Shown one piece after another: positions 9,454 through 19,646 of a stretch of DNA of 64,000 nucleotides. Source of the stretch: an uncultured Verrucomicrobiales bacterium (GTDB lineage: Bacteria; Verrucomicrobiota; Verrucomicrobiia; Verrucomicrobiales; Akkermansiaceae); NCBI GenBank assembly GCA_937893015.1, contig CALBJX010000094.1, positions 104,820-168,819 on the forward strand, given 5' to 3'. The notes under the pieces were generated by a model. The model saw only the letters and a list, made by a program, of their open reading frames with translations, was not told where the DNA came from and did not search any database. Made by a program: the position numbers and the translations under genes. The first letter of the stretch is position 1, and every line of letters begins with the position of its first letter.

Positions 9454-10824
9454 ATGCTCTTTCCTATGACCATTTTCCGCCAGTTTCTGCCCGCTTTCAT
9501 CCTCCTGATTCTCGGGGGGCTGTTGGCGCTGTACCTTGTGCCCGCCGAGCTGGAGCAGATGCAGTGGGAGGTGCCGGGCATGCCGTCCACCTATCCGCTG
9601 GAGCAGCAATGCCGCCCGATTTTCCTCGGCCTGCTGTGCTTCCTGCCTTTCATCGGCGCCATGATGTACGGGTGCATGGCGACGATGGATCGATACATGG
9701 TGCGCAATTTCGTGAGCTACTTCCTGATGTGTACGCTCATCCTTCTGCTCATCTACATCCTCGCGGATTTCACGGAGAATATGGAGCGCTTCCGTACCCG
9801 CTTCGATAACCCTATGGTGCAGGCGCTGAAGTTCTACGGCATGCAACTGCCCATGTTCCTGTACCAAATTTTGCCCTACACACTGCTGATGGGGGCCCTC
9901 TGGTGCCTCAGTAAGCTCTCCGGTACCTGCGAAATCACGGGTATGCTGCAATCGGGGCGTTCCCTGCTGCGTGTTTGCCGCCCGGTGTTCGCCGTGTCCG
10001 TGCTGGTGGCGGTAGCCTATGGTATTTTCGGTTTCCACTGGGCGCCGAACGGCTCGCTTTACCGCCAGTTGCTGCTGAAAGAGGCCCCCAAGGCAGGGGA
10101 GGAAAAGGCGCTCGTCTATCGCAGCGAAGCATCTTTCCGCATCTGGCGCATCGCCAAACCCGCTACTATCGCCAACCCCGGTGAGCCTATGCGGGAGGTG
10201 ATTGTGGAGCAATTTGACCCCGAGAATCGCGGCAACCTCATCCGCCAATATATCGCGGATTCCGCCACATGGAATAAGGCTGATTCCACATGGACCCTGC
10301 ACAACACCTATGTGCGCGAATTGGCAGATGCCTCCGTGCATCCCGTGGATGATACCTATGTCGGGGAACAGACCTACGACTTCAACGAAAAGCCATACCA
10401 GATTCTGACACCGGGGCAGGGCGGGCGCATTGATGCCATCGGCACCTCTGCGCTGTACGAATACATTGAGAGCGGTGCCGGCAACCAAGAGGATCGCGCC
10501 AAAATGCGCACGGAGTGGCATGTCCGCATTGCCCGCATTTTCTCTTGCATCGTTCTGGTTTTGCTCGCCGTGCCCAGTGCCATCACCTTCCAACGCCGCG
10601 GCACCATGAAAGGTATCGGTATCGCCGTGCTGCTGGCGGCGCTGCTGCTCTTCTTCTATCGCGTGTTCCCCGCGCTCGGTGAGGCCAGGGTGATTCAGGC
10701 GTGGGTGAGTGCGTGGATTCCCAACGCCTGTTACCTTGTTATTTCTGTCTATCTTTTCCGCATGAACCTCGCGCACCGCTCCTTTGCGGAATGGCTGTGC
10801 GCTCGCTTGCACGGCAAACCCTGA
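9454..10824 (+). CDS. LptF/LptG-family lipopolysaccharide export permease
   Basis: Inner-membrane subunit of the LptB2FG transporter that extracts lipopolysaccharide toward LptC/A/D. 456 residues: an N-terminal helix (about 8-26), three further helices in the first 190 residues, a long beta-jellyroll-like periplasmic domain (about 195-345), and three helices at the C-terminus (about 365-440). This is the YjgP/YjgQ layout plus one extra N-terminal segment. The longer in-frame start at 9370 lies inside the previous gene; ATG 9454 (or 9466) is preferred. A cell normally needs a pair of these; only one copy lies in this window. The stop codon overlaps the next ATG. Confidence 0.88.
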   Translation: MLFPMTIFRQFLPAFILLILGGLLALYLVPAELEQMQWEVPGMPSTYPLEQQCRPIFLGLLCFLPFIGAMMYGCMATMDRYMVRNFVSYFLMCTLILLLIYILADFTENMERFRTRFDNPMVQALKFYGMQLPMFLYQILPYTLLMGALWCLSKLSGTCEITGMLQSGRSLLRVCRPVFAVSVLVAVAYGIFGFHWAPNGSLYRQLLLKEAPKAGEEKALVYRSEASFRIWRIAKPATIANPGEPMREVIVEQFDPENRGNLIRQYIADSATWNKADSTWTLHNTYVRELADASVHPVDDTYVGEQTYDFNEKPYQILTPGQGGRIDAIGTSALYEYIESGAGNQEDRAKMRTEWHVRIARIFSCIVLVLLAVPSAITFQRRGTMKGIGIAVLLAALLLFFYRVFPALGEARVIQAWVSAWIPNACYLVISVYLFRMNLAHRSFAEWLCARLHGKP

Positions 10825-11471
10825 TGAAACACCCCCGCGGCATCATTTTTGATTTCGATGGTGTCATGGTGGACACCGAATGGGCGATTTATCAATCGTG
10901 GGTGCGCCTGTTTGCGGCGGAGAATCAACCATTGAGCGTGGAGACCTATGCCGTTTGCGTCGGCGCAGATTACGGCTTGTGGAATCCCGCAACTCATTTG
11001 GAAGGCCTGACGGGGAAACGCTACGACTGGGAGAGCCTCCACGCGCGTCGCAGGGAGGAGATACATGCACATCTCTCGCAACATGGCTTGATGGCAGGAG
11101 TCCGCGAGCTGATGGACTATTGTCATGCGGAAGGAATCACCATGGCTGTGGCCTCTTCTTCAACCCGCCATTGGGTGGAGGGGTGGCTGCGCCGCCTGAA
11201 CATCTACGATGAGTTCTGCGGTGTTTTTACCCGCACGGATGGTTACCCCGTGAAACCCGACCCCGCCCTCTTTCTCGCGGCGCAGAACTGCCTCGGGTTG
11301 GAGAAAGAGGCCTGCCTCATTATCGAGGACTCCGAGAATGGTACCATCGCCGCGGCAAACGCGGGCATCCCCTGTGCAGCCGTCCCCTGCCGCATGACGG
11401 AACACATGGATTTCTCCCGCGCCGTCAGCCGTTTTGCTTCCCTTTCCGAGCTGCTGGACTCTTTACACTAA
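10824..11471 (+). CDS. HAD-superfamily hydrolase, beta-phosphoglucomutase-like
   Basis: 215-residue cytosolic HAD enzyme. Motif I is FDFDGVMVD (nucleophile D10, acid D12), motif II VASSSTRHW, motif III KPDPALFLAA and motif IV IIEDSENG. An alpha-helical C1 cap lies between motifs I and II, as in beta-phosphoglucomutase and related phosphatases. The substrate is not predictable. The ATG overlaps the upstream stop (TGATG), indicating translational coupling with the permease. A strong terminator follows immediately. Confidence 0.9.
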   Translation: MKHPRGIIFDFDGVMVDTEWAIYQSWVRLFAAENQPLSVETYAVCVGADYGLWNPATHLEGLTGKRYDWESLHARRREEIHAHLSQHGLMAGVRELMDYCHAEGITMAVASSSTRHWVEGWLRRLNIYDEFCGVFTRTDGYPVKPDPALFLAAQNCLGLEKEACLIIEDSENGTIAAANAGIPCAAVPCRMTEHMDFSRAVSRFASLSELLDSLH

Positions 11472-11508
11472 AAAAACGGTCTGACCATCGGTCAGACCGT
11501 TTTTCTTT
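11471..11508. terminator. Bidirectional rho-independent terminator (HAD gene / argG)
   Basis: Stem AAAAACGGTCTGACC (11472-11486), loop ATC, GGTCAGACCGTTTTT (11490-11504). A-run on one side and T-run on the other, so it works for both convergent genes. Its GGTCTGAC/GTCAGACC core recurs at 36758 and 58562. Confidence 0.92.
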
Positions 11509-11553
11509 GAATTCCGCACGGCAACGCCGCGCCATTATTCATCAAAATCGTAC

Positions 11554-12843
<1,290 letters not shown>

Positions 12844-12883
12844 TTCTGCAGAGAAGGCGGGCTGTTGAACCCGCATGCGCCAG

Positions 12884-12912
12884 AGTATACCCCCCTGTGC
12901 GGAATGATGAAA
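12884..12912 (-). promoter_or_regulatory. Probable argG promoter
   Basis: Minus strand TTTCAT (12907-12912), 17 bp, TATACT (12884-12889). The 40-nt leader contains the inverted repeat GCGGG (N8) CCCGC. The -35 match is only moderate. No ARG-box-like site was recognised. Confidence 0.5.
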
Positions 12913-13039
12913 GAAAAAATTGTGACAAATAGCGGAAAAATGACGGATATCGTGGGAAGTGTTGAGGAAACGTCCCGTCTCGGGTGATGATGAGGGGAGG
13001 GGAAGATACTCACATTTTCGGTTGCTGCTACTTTATTTT

Positions 13040-13068
13040 TTGACAGAAAAAGGCAGGCTTGCTATATT
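13040..13068 (+). promoter_or_regulatory. Promoter of the caspase-like gene
   Basis: Consensus TTGACA (13040-13045), 17-bp spacer ending TTGC, TATATT (13063-13068), 18 nt before the ATG at 13087. It is one of the best promoters in the window. Confidence 0.75.
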
Positions 13069-13086
13069 TGGAACGAATCAACCATC

Positions 13087-16000
13087 ATGAAGAGATTATA
13101 CGTTTGCGCCCTCCTCTTTATCTGTGCCGTGGCTCCGGCGGAGGACGACATAGTGTTGATGCCGACAGGGCAGAATGGGTTGGAAATTCCTTTGCCGACT
13201 TGGTATGTCAAGGAAACAGCGGACTTGCACCGGCAGCTCCGGCTGCGGCTCTCGCAGCAGGATTACACGGAAGTGCTCATGGGGGAATTAGGACAGCTGT
13301 GTGATAATCGGAAAATTGCTACGACCCCGGATTCTTATGCTCAGAAAAATCTTATCCGGCTGAAACAGGGCTTGCAGAACATTCTTGAGGATCCGAAAAG
13401 AGAAGAGACCTTTGCCCGTGCTCATTTCTTGGAATCACACGCGCAGGGTGTCTGCCTGCGCGAGCACTTGCAAAACACCATGAGTGAGCTCTTCGGGGCA
13501 GACGAACACTATATTCTCACGCGCTCTCGCGGTGTCAGCGGCGGAGAATCCGCCCTCATGCGCTTTTGGGATTCGCGAACGTATCGCTTGGTCTCCGCAT
13601 GGACGGCGCCGAGCCTCATTCGCGAGTATGCTCCCGCACCGCAATCGGGCATTTATTATTTCGCCGCTGTATGGGGCGGCACCGCCGGTGTGCCCCATTT
13701 TGCGTATGATTGGGCAGGAAATAGAGGTACGACGTATTTTGTCCGTCCCGCGGAGCAACAGCAGCAATCAATGCCCCGTTTAGTGGGAAATTTGAATATC
13801 CCGGAGGAGGTTTATCAAAATGGCTTGCTGACGAAAGCTTCCGGATGGGAGGGTGAACCGGATGGATTCTCTGTTTCTTCTGTAGGTCCGGATGAGTCTG
13901 TGCTGCGCACTGCGAATGTTGTGCGGAACCTTCATGAAGCAGAATGGGACGAAGATTTTAACCCGACACAGGAAATGATATGGGAGATGTCGTTTAATGA
14001 GCACAGCCTGCATGCTGAGTTGCCCGGCGGGCGCCATTCCCTCGATTTCGATTTCCGCGATTTGCAATCCCGACCTTTGGTGGTGCCGACGCCCGTGTCA
14101 CCGGATATTCTCCGTCCTGCCTTGGATAAAGTGGCTGTCGTTGTGTGGCATGGCCCGAATGCTGCAGAGGAACCGGTGCCGTGCACGGAAAGTGTGCTGA
14201 CTTCCGCCGCCGCGGAGGGCTGGTTCGCTTTTGGGTGCCAAGCGGGTATAGAGAACCAAGAGGTCGGTTATATCGGGGTGGCGGATGCTCAGGGAACTGC
14301 CTATTTGCTGCCGCCTATCATGAAGCTGACAGCAGGGAAAAAAGGCCGCCTGGCTCCGCTTGCCGAGGAAGAAAGAGAATTGTTCCGCAGCAGCTTCACG
14401 GACGATTGCGGCATGGTGTTGAAAAAAGAGAAGGAATGGAGAAACTTTGCATGCAAGCTTCGGCTGTTGTCCCTGACGCGAGGTAAACGTTCCGGTTCGC
14501 TTGAGTTGGTGCTCACCGGACAGAATCAATCAGGTGTAGTCATCTGTGCTGTGCTGGATATTGATAGCGCGGCTCGGTCATATGAGGTACGTCATGTGTG
14601 GAAATGCAAGCATACATCGCTGATTCCCCTGTATCTTTCCTCTGTCTCATGGTTCCTGAAACCTTTGGACGAAACCTCGTACAGCATTATTCCCATCCGC
14701 GGAGGACAGGAGCAGGAGCCCTTGGCTCGCCTGTTCCTGACGCGTTCCGGTGGTTATGCCGTGGTGTTGAATGACGGCCGTTATGCCGGTTCTCCCGGTT
14801 GTGAGAGCTTTTTGCAAATTTCTGCCGGGGAAAAAACTATCGGCATGGAGGCCTTGGCACCTTGGCGTAATCGCCCGGCTGAGGTTTTGCAGGCCATAGG
14901 TGGGGATAGCGATGCCGTGGCTGCCCTGCGGTCGACGACGGAGCGTTGGTTGAGCCGCCGGGGATTCGACCCGAATCATATGCCTGCTGAACCGAAGCTT
15001 GAGGATTTTCCGAGTCTCGATGTCGCGTTACCTCCGCTGTTCAGTTCTGCCGAAACATTGAGCTTCCCTGTGACATTGCAGGCTGCAAGTCACCCCATCA
15101 ATAAGCTGATAGTGCGGGTGGACGGCACCCTTATTCCTCAGCGAACCGCCCCTGCCGTCTCGCCCGGGCAACAGGAGAAATTGATGGTAACCCTGCCTCT
15201 CATTCCCGGCGAAAACCGCATTGAACTCACCCCCGTCGACAGCGCAGGCATTGCCGGCGAAACATTCCGCTTCCGTCATATTTGCCGTCTCCGTAAAAAA
15301 TCCGAGCTCTACATCGTTGCGTTGGGCGTATCCGCCTATCGTAATGAAGATTTGCATTTGGAATATGCCGCCAAAGATGCTTGCGATGTTTGTGCGGCCC
15401 TGCAGCAGTATGGAGCCGGGCATCAACACACACTGTGTCTGACGGATGCTGAAGTGACGGGGAAGGATGTTCTCCCGAAGGTTAAGGACTTCCTTGCCGG
15501 GGCCAAAGAGAATGACCGCGTCGTCTTCTATGTTGCGGGACATGGGATGTTGGATGAGAAACTGGATTATTTCTTTGCACCTGTCGACTTCAACCCGGAA
15601 CATATCGCCGATACGGGAATACCGATGGATGCCTTGACGAGTTGTCTCACCGAATGCAAGGCCCGCCGCCGCTTGCTGATGCTGGATACCTGCCACGCAG
15701 GCATTGTCGGGGAACGGGATGAGGAGCGTCTGGCCGCCCTCCATTCTTCCGCTCCGAGCAGCGTGCGTTTTTCTCGCTTCCGTGGCATGCGCCTCCGAAG
15801 GAACTATGACGGCTTGACAACACGCGGCGTGAAGCGTTATGTGGAAGAGATGTTTGCCCGCGGACGGAGTGTACCGGGGGTCAATATCATCGCCGCTGCG
15901 GCGGGGGCGGAAGCCGCTCTTGAATCGCCTCATTGGAAAAATGGTGCTTTTGCAGCCTGTTTGCTCGAGCTGCTCAACCGCAAATCACCTCTTCCTGTGC

Positions 16001-16203
16001 AGGACTTGGCCAATGCGTTGAAACGGAATGTATACACGCTGACAGATGGTATCCAGTCTCCCGAGTTGATAGCGGGTGAAAACAGTGATACGATGTACCT
16101 CTGCACGGAAGACGCCGCGGAAGCGCAGGTGGATTCGCACCCGGAACGGGGTAAGAGTGGATTGAACGCTGAAGAAGAGGCTTGCCGACAGGGTGAGCGA
16201 TAA
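13087..16203 (+). CDS. Exported caspase-like (peptidase C14) protein
   Basis: 1,038 residues. A signal peptide (about 1-18) predicts export. Residues 20-640 are unassigned, probably beta-rich. About 650-735 resembles an Ig-like strand-rich segment (SFPVTLQAA... PGENRIELTPVDSAG). A C-terminal caspase/metacaspase p20 domain (about 740-960) has the catalytic dyad His819 in YVAGHGM and Cys869 in LDTCHAG, plus the core strands LYIVALGVSAY and RVVFYVAGHG. Metacaspase-type enzymes usually cleave after Arg/Lys. The gene uses visibly more A/T-ending codons than its neighbours, which may reflect transfer or weak expression. It has its own promoter and terminator. Role unknown; housekeeping neighbours and the signal peptide argue against a cytosolic defence module. 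Confidence 0.85.
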   Translation: MKRLYVCALLFICAVAPAEDDIVLMPTGQNGLEIPLPTWYVKETADLHRQLRLRLSQQDYTEVLMGELGQLCDNRKIATTPDSYAQKNLIRLKQGLQNILEDPKREETFARAHFLESHAQGVCLREHLQNTMSELFGADEHYILTRSRGVSGGESALMRFWDSRTYRLVSAWTAPSLIREYAPAPQSGIYYFAAVWGGTAGVPHFAYDWAGNRGTTYFVRPAEQQQQSMPRLVGNLNIPEEVYQNGLLTKASGWEGEPDGFSVSSVGPDESVLRTANVVRNLHEAEWDEDFNPTQEMIWEMSFNEHSLHAELPGGRHSLDFDFRDLQSRPLVVPTPVSPDILRPALDKVAVVVWHGPNAAEEPVPCTESVLTSAAAEGWFAFGCQAGIENQEVGYIGVADAQGTAYLLPPIMKLTAGKKGRLAPLAEEERELFRSSFTDDCGMVLKKEKEWRNFACKLRLLSLTRGKRSGSLELVLTGQNQSGVVICAVLDIDSAARSYEVRHVWKCKHTSLIPLYLSSVSWFLKPLDETSYSIIPIRGGQEQEPLARLFLTRSGGYAVVLNDGRYAGSPGCESFLQISAGEKTIGMEALAPWRNRPAEVLQAIGGDSDAVAALRSTTERWLSRRGFDPNHMPAEPKLEDFPSLDVALPPLFSSAETLSFPVTLQAASHPINKLIVRVDGTLIPQRTAPAVSPGQQEKLMVTLPLIPGENRIELTPVDSAGIAGETFRFRHICRLRKKSELYIVALGVSAYRNEDLHLEYAAKDACDVCAALQQYGAGHQHTLCLTDAEVTGKDVLPKVKDFLAGAKENDRVVFYVAGHGMLDEKLDYFFAPVDFNPEHIADTGIPMDALTSCLTECKARRRLLMLDTCHAGIVGERDEERLAALHSSAPSSVRFSRFRGMRLRRNYDGLTTRGVKRYVEEMFARGRSVPGVNIIAAAAGAEAALESPHWKNGAFAACLLELLNRKSPLPVQDLANALKRNVYTLTDGIQSPELIAGENSDTMYLCTEDAAEAQVDSHPERGKSGLNAEEEACRQGER

Positions 16204-16235
16204 GGACCTCTCTCTTCCCGTGTGGATTCTTGCAC

Positions 16236-16278
16236 GGAAAAACCGCGACAGATGAGATGAATGTCTGTCGCGGTTTCT
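16236..16278 (+). terminator. Terminator of the caspase-like gene
   Basis: AACCGCGACAGA (16241-16252) pairs with TCTGTCGCGGTT (16264-16275) in a 12-bp stem, flanked by AAAAA upstream and TTTCTT downstream. It lies between convergent genes and may also serve the RND gene. Confidence 0.85.
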
Positions 16279-16297
16279 TGTATGGAGTGGTGTCTGA

Positions 16298-19200
16298 TTA
16301 TTTGTTCAAGAAGAGCTTTTGTGCTGTCCGGTCGCGCATGCGGGCGAAGATGGAGTAGAGCGCGGGCACCAGCAGGATGCCGAAGCAGGTGGCCAGCAGC
16401 ATGCCGCAGAAGGTGGTGATGCCGATTTCCTGACGGCTCGCCGCGCCCGAACCCGTGGCGACGACCATGGGGAACACGCCGAAGAGGAAGGAAATGGCCG
16501 TCATGAGCACGGCGCGGAAACGCATGCCCGCGCCGTTGAGGGCGGCGGTGCGGCAGTCCGTGCCCCGGCGCTCGTGGTCGTCCTTGCTGAATTCCACCAT
16601 GAGAATGGCGTTCTTGGCGGCAAGGCCGATGAGCATCAGGATGCCGAGCTGCACATAGATGGAGAGCGTGAGCCCGAAGAGCTGCGCCCCCATGAGAGCC
16701 CCCAGCGTCGCCACGCTGACGGAGAGCATGACGGGGATGGGCGTTGTCCAGCTCTCATACTGCGCCACGAGGAAGAGGTAGGCGAAGAGCAGGGCGAGGG
16801 CGATAAGCCCGCCGATTTTGCCGTCGTTCTGGCGTTCCTGGTAGGAGAGGTCTTTCCAGCTGACGCCCCAGGTGCGGTTGCGGCCCGCGGCGCGTTCTTC
16901 GTTGTTGAGCTGCGTGATGGTGTCCTCGATATAGCTCATAATCTGGCCCGAGCCGACACCGGGCATGCCGATGACGGTGATGTCTGCGCTCATGAGCTGG
17001 TTGAAGCGGTTGTAGCGCGCGGGACCCATGCGGTAGGAGAGGGAGCAGACGGCGGAGAGCGGCACCATCTCGCCCTTGTCGTTGCGCACCATCTGGTTCA
17101 GGATGTCGTCCGCCGTGCGGCGGTCGTGCGTGCTGCCCTGAATCATCACCTTGAAGTTGAAGCCGTTGAGCGTGAAGTCGTTGACGTAGGAGGATGCCAT
17201 GACGCTCTGGAGCGTGCTGAAGATGGTGTTGACGGGGATGTGCAGCGACTGCGCCTTTTCGCGGTTGATTTCGAGGTGAATCTGGGGATTGTCCGCGTCG
17301 TACTCGCTGCGCGCCATGACGACGAGCTGCGGCTTGGACATGAGGCGCACCTGCATCTCCTTCACCATGTTGCCGAGGTCCTGCGGGGTGGCATCACCCG
17401 TGACGGTGAGCACCATGGACACGCCGCCCGTGATGCCCAAGCCCATGATGGCGGGCGGGGTCACGGCCATGACGGAGGCCTCGGGGATGTCCGCACAGGC
17501 GGCGTTCACCTTCTGCTGGATGGCGGCGATTTGCAGGTCAGGCGTCTTGCGCTCCTTCCACGGCTTGAGCTGGATAATCATCATGCCCGCGTTTTCGCCC
17601 GAGCCGCTGGAGAAGCTGTAGCCGCTCTGCGTGGTGGCCTGGGCGATACCGGGGATGTTTTTCACGCGCTCTTCAATCTGGCGCATCACCTTGTCTGTGC
17701 GCTGCTTGGCGGTGGCGGTGCCTTCCATGGTTACCATGACGAAGAGCGTGCCCTTATCCTCCGTGGGGATGAAAGAGGAGTTGATGTGGCGCGGCAGCAG
17801 GAGGTTGAGCAGGGGATTGGGCTTGGCCTGTGCCGCACCCGCACCGGGGTGCCCGCCCTTGGCCGCGCCGCCCGCCGGTGCACCCGCAGCCGGTTTGCCG
17901 CCGCCCATCACGGCCATGAGCCACGAGGTGGGGAGCCCGTTGAAGTAGAGGTAGTTGCCGCCGAGCACGAGCCCCAGCACCAGCACCGTGAGCCACGCGT
18001 TGCGCACCAGCACGCCCGCGCCCTTCAGGTAGATGAAGCGGCAGCCCGCCAGCAGTTTGTTGAAGGGGTAGAAGATGATGTCGGCAAGGCGGCTCTTCTT
18101 CTCGCTCGCAGGGCGCAGGATGAGCGCGCAGAGGGCGGGGGAGAGCGTCAGGGCGTTGAAGGTGGAGATGCAGAGCGCCACGCACATGGTGACGGAGAAC
18201 TGCGTGTAGATGGTGCCGACCATGCCGCCGTAGAAGGCGATAGGCACATACACGGCGAGCGTCACCAGCGTGGTGGCGATGACGGCACCCGTAATCTGCT
18301 GCATGCTCTTGATGGTGGCCTCCTTGGGGGAGAGTTTTTCCTCGTGGATGAGGCGCATCACATTCTCCACCACCACGATGGCGTCATCCACCAGCGAGCC
18401 GATGACGAGGATGAGGCCGAACATCGTCAGCACGTTGATGGTGTAGCCCAAGATGTACATGAGCATGAAGGCACCGAGCAGGGAGACGGGGATGGCGAGC
18501 GCGGGGATGAGCGTGGCGCGCCAATCCTGAAGGAAGACGTAGGTGACGAGCACCACCAGCAGCAGGGCGAGCACGAGGGTCGTCAGAATCTCCTCCATCG
18601 TGGCGGAGATGGCCTTCGTGGGGTCGTAACCGAAGCACCAGTCCACGCTCTCGGGGAAGTTGGCCTTCAGCTCGTTCATGCTTTTCTCCACGGCGGACAC
18701 CGTGGCGAGGGCGTTCGCTTCGTTGTTGCGGAAGACAATCATGCCCACGGCGTTGCGGCCGTTCAGGCGGCTGTAGCCCGATTCGCTCTCCGCGCCGAGG
18801 GTGATGGTGGCGATGTCGCGCAGATAGGTCACGTCGCCGTCCTCGCCGCGCTTCACAACGATGTTGCCGAACTCCTCCTCCGTCTTGAGTCGGCCGAGGG
18901 CGGTCACCTTGAAGGTGGCGTAGGACTGCACATCCTGCGAGCCGACGGAGCCCGCCGCCGCCTGCACGTTCTGCGAGCGGATGGCGTTGGCAACATCATC
19001 GGGCGTGATGTTGAGTGCGCTCATGCGGGTGATGTTCATCCACACGCGCATGGCGTAGTTGCGCGGCGGGATGATATCGGCGCTGGACACGCCGTCCACT
19101 TGGGAGAGGCGGTCCTTCACGTTCATGCGCACCCAGTTGGAGAGCTCAAGGGTGCTCATCTTGTTCTCGTCGCAGGTGAAGCTCAGGAAGCAGAGCATAT

Positions 19201-19606
19201 CGCCCGAACGCTTATGCACGTTGTAGCCCGTCTGCTTGATTTCGGAGGGCAGTTTGGGCTCCACGCGCTTGATGGCGTTGGAGACGTTAATCATCGCCAT
19301 GTCATCGTCCGCGCCCGAGCGGAAGATGAGGGTGAGGGCATAGGAGCCGTCGTTGCCGCAGGAGGAGTGGAAATACTCCAAATCGTCCATGCCGATGAGC
19401 TGTTCCTCCACGGGCGCGGCGACCACCTGCGCCAGCTCCTCCGCGCTGGCACCCGCATAGTTCATGCGCACGGAAATGGTGGGCGGCGACACCTCCGGGT
19501 ATTCGGACACGGGCATCTTGCTCAGGCAGATGAGACCGCCGAGCATCATCAGGATGGACACCACGAAGGCGAACTTCGGTCGATGAATGAAAAAGGCAGA
19601 AAACAT
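16298..19606 (-). CDS. RND-family multidrug efflux transporter (AcrB/MexB type)
   Basis: Proton-driven inner-membrane trimeric drug exporter of the HAE1 type. 1,102 residues with twelve predicted helices and two large periplasmic loops. The helix-4 proton-relay aspartates are intact in GSLVDDAIVVVENV. It is about 55 residues longer than AcrB because of a low-complexity Gly/Ala/Pro/Lys insert at about 565-605, after the hydrophobic segment that should be TM7 and before the PC1 subdomain. Transcribed with the upstream adaptor gene (37-nt spacer with heptanucleotide repeats). No TolC-like outer-membrane factor is adjacent. Confidence 0.95.
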   Translation of the reverse strand: MFSAFFIHRPKFAFVVSILMMLGGLICLSKMPVSEYPEVSPPTISVRMNYAGASAEELAQVVAAPVEEQLIGMDDLEYFHSSCGNDGSYALTLIFRSGADDDMAMINVSNAIKRVEPKLPSEIKQTGYNVHKRSGDMLCFLSFTCDENKMSTLELSNWVRMNVKDRLSQVDGVSSADIIPPRNYAMRVWMNITRMSALNITPDDVANAIRSQNVQAAAGSVGSQDVQSYATFKVTALGRLKTEEEFGNIVVKRGEDGDVTYLRDIATITLGAESESGYSRLNGRNAVGMIVFRNNEANALATVSAVEKSMNELKANFPESVDWCFGYDPTKAISATMEEILTTLVLALLLVVLVTYVFLQDWRATLIPALAIPVSLLGAFMLMYILGYTINVLTMFGLILVIGSLVDDAIVVVENVMRLIHEEKLSPKEATIKSMQQITGAVIATTLVTLAVYVPIAFYGGMVGTIYTQFSVTMCVALCISTFNALTLSPALCALILRPASEKKSRLADIIFYPFNKLLAGCRFIYLKGAGVLVRNAWLTVLVLGLVLGGNYLYFNGLPTSWLMAVMGGGKPAAGAPAGGAAKGGHPGAGAAQAKPNPLLNLLLPRHINSSFIPTEDKGTLFVMVTMEGTATAKQRTDKVMRQIEERVKNIPGIAQATTQSGYSFSSGSGENAGMMIIQLKPWKERKTPDLQIAAIQQKVNAACADIPEASVMAVTPPAIMGLGITGGVSMVLTVTGDATPQDLGNMVKEMQVRLMSKPQLVVMARSEYDADNPQIHLEINREKAQSLHIPVNTIFSTLQSVMASSYVNDFTLNGFNFKVMIQGSTHDRRTADDILNQMVRNDKGEMVPLSAVCSLSYRMGPARYNRFNQLMSADITVIGMPGVGSGQIMSYIEDTITQLNNEERAAGRNRTWGVSWKDLSYQERQNDGKIGGLIALALLFAYLFLVAQYESWTTPIPVMLSVSVATLGALMGAQLFGLTLSIYVQLGILMLIGLAAKNAILMVEFSKDDHERRGTDCRTAALNGAGMRFRAVLMTAISFLFGVFPMVVATGSGAASRQEIGITTFCGMLLATCFGILLVPALYSIFARMRDRTAQKLFLNK

Positions 19607-19618
19607 AATAACAAATTC

Positions 19619-19646
19619 TAAATCTTAAATCCTAAATCTTAAATCA
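19619..19646. repeat. 28-bp heptanucleotide array (TAAATCY x4)
   Basis: TAAATCT, TAAATCC, TAAATCT, TAAATCA: four 7-bp units between the adaptor and RND genes, overlapping the adaptor stop codon. Same period and copy number as the other arrays in this window but a different unit sequence. Confidence 0.85.

Noticed and set aside
13087..16203. Caspase-like gene as part of a defence island
   Set aside because: It has a signal peptide, and its neighbours (argG, RND pump) are not defence genes; no sensor or effector partner is present.
16319..19621. 1,100-codon open frame opposite the RND pump gene
   Set aside because: Antisense shadow caused by high GC and codon bias; composition is His/Glu/Gly/Val-rich with no family resemblance, while the minus strand encodes a complete RND transporter.
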